From an uncultured Bilophila sp. (GTDB lineage: Bacteria; Desulfobacterota; Desulfovibrionia; Desulfovibrionales; Desulfovibrionaceae), in assembly GCA_959604115.1 (NCBI GenBank), contig CAUHBW010000073.1, positions 1 through 11,923 on the forward strand: DNA of 11,923 nucleotides, in the 5' to 3' direction. Numbering within the stretch: the first letter of the stretch is position 1; each line of letters starts with the position of its first letter. Of the stretch, positions 11,913-11,923 are shown in pieces. The notes under the pieces were generated by a model. The model worked only from the letters and a program-made list of their open reading frames with translations. It ran no database searches and was not told the origin of the DNA. Made by a program: the position numbers and the translations under genes.

Positions 11913-11923
11913 GCGGCACCCCC

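Overview
This window is a GC-rich bacterial chromosome segment that runs into a lower-GC, phage-like segment near its right end. The gene content (molybdenum hydroxylase subunits, a large Fe-S flavoprotein, a selenium-labelled accessory protein) points to an anaerobe or facultative anaerobe. A gut or sediment Desulfovibrionaceae-type bacterium is my guess from codon style and hairpin-rich spacers. No rRNA or other taxonomic marker is present, so this is weak.

Left and centre (1-10234, all + strand): the 3' end of an SsnA-type aminohydrolase, a hydantoinase/dihydropyrimidinase (hyuA), the large Fe-S flavoprotein YgfK, a clear intrinsic terminator, then a YqeB/EF2563-family protein and the three subunits of a xanthine-dehydrogenase-type enzyme in the order Mo subunit, FAD subunit, [2Fe-2S] subunit. 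This gene set is the one known from the E. coli ygf/xdh region, associated with selenium-dependent molybdenum hydroxylases and more recently with anaerobic purine/urate breakdown. The likely logic is that XDH interconverts purine oxidation states, YgfK supplies a redox step on the ring or a related intermediate using NAD(P)H, FAD and Fe-S centres, and SsnA and HyuA hydrolyse the rings. YqeB probably serves maturation of the Se/Mo cofactor. The substrate assignment is inference.

The spacers here are unusual. A 290-nt gap before ygfK and a 253-nt gap between the Mo and FAD subunit genes hold no credible gene but several strong inverted repeats.

Junction (10235-10447): a 27-nt stem-loop after the Fe-S subunit gene, then an AT-rich stretch with four copies of an ATGTG(T/G)C-type repeat, then a bidirectional terminator. 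No tRNA is visible, but this is where chromosomal genes give way to phage-type genes and it is a candidate attachment region.

Right end (10448-11912, all - strand): a 76-residue Cys/His-rich protein with its own promoter-like sequence, a terminator-like hairpin directly before its ribosome binding site, and its own terminator (a moron-like layout). Upstream of it is a 355-residue glycine-rich protein resembling phage tail-fibre tip proteins, whose start lies at the window edge.
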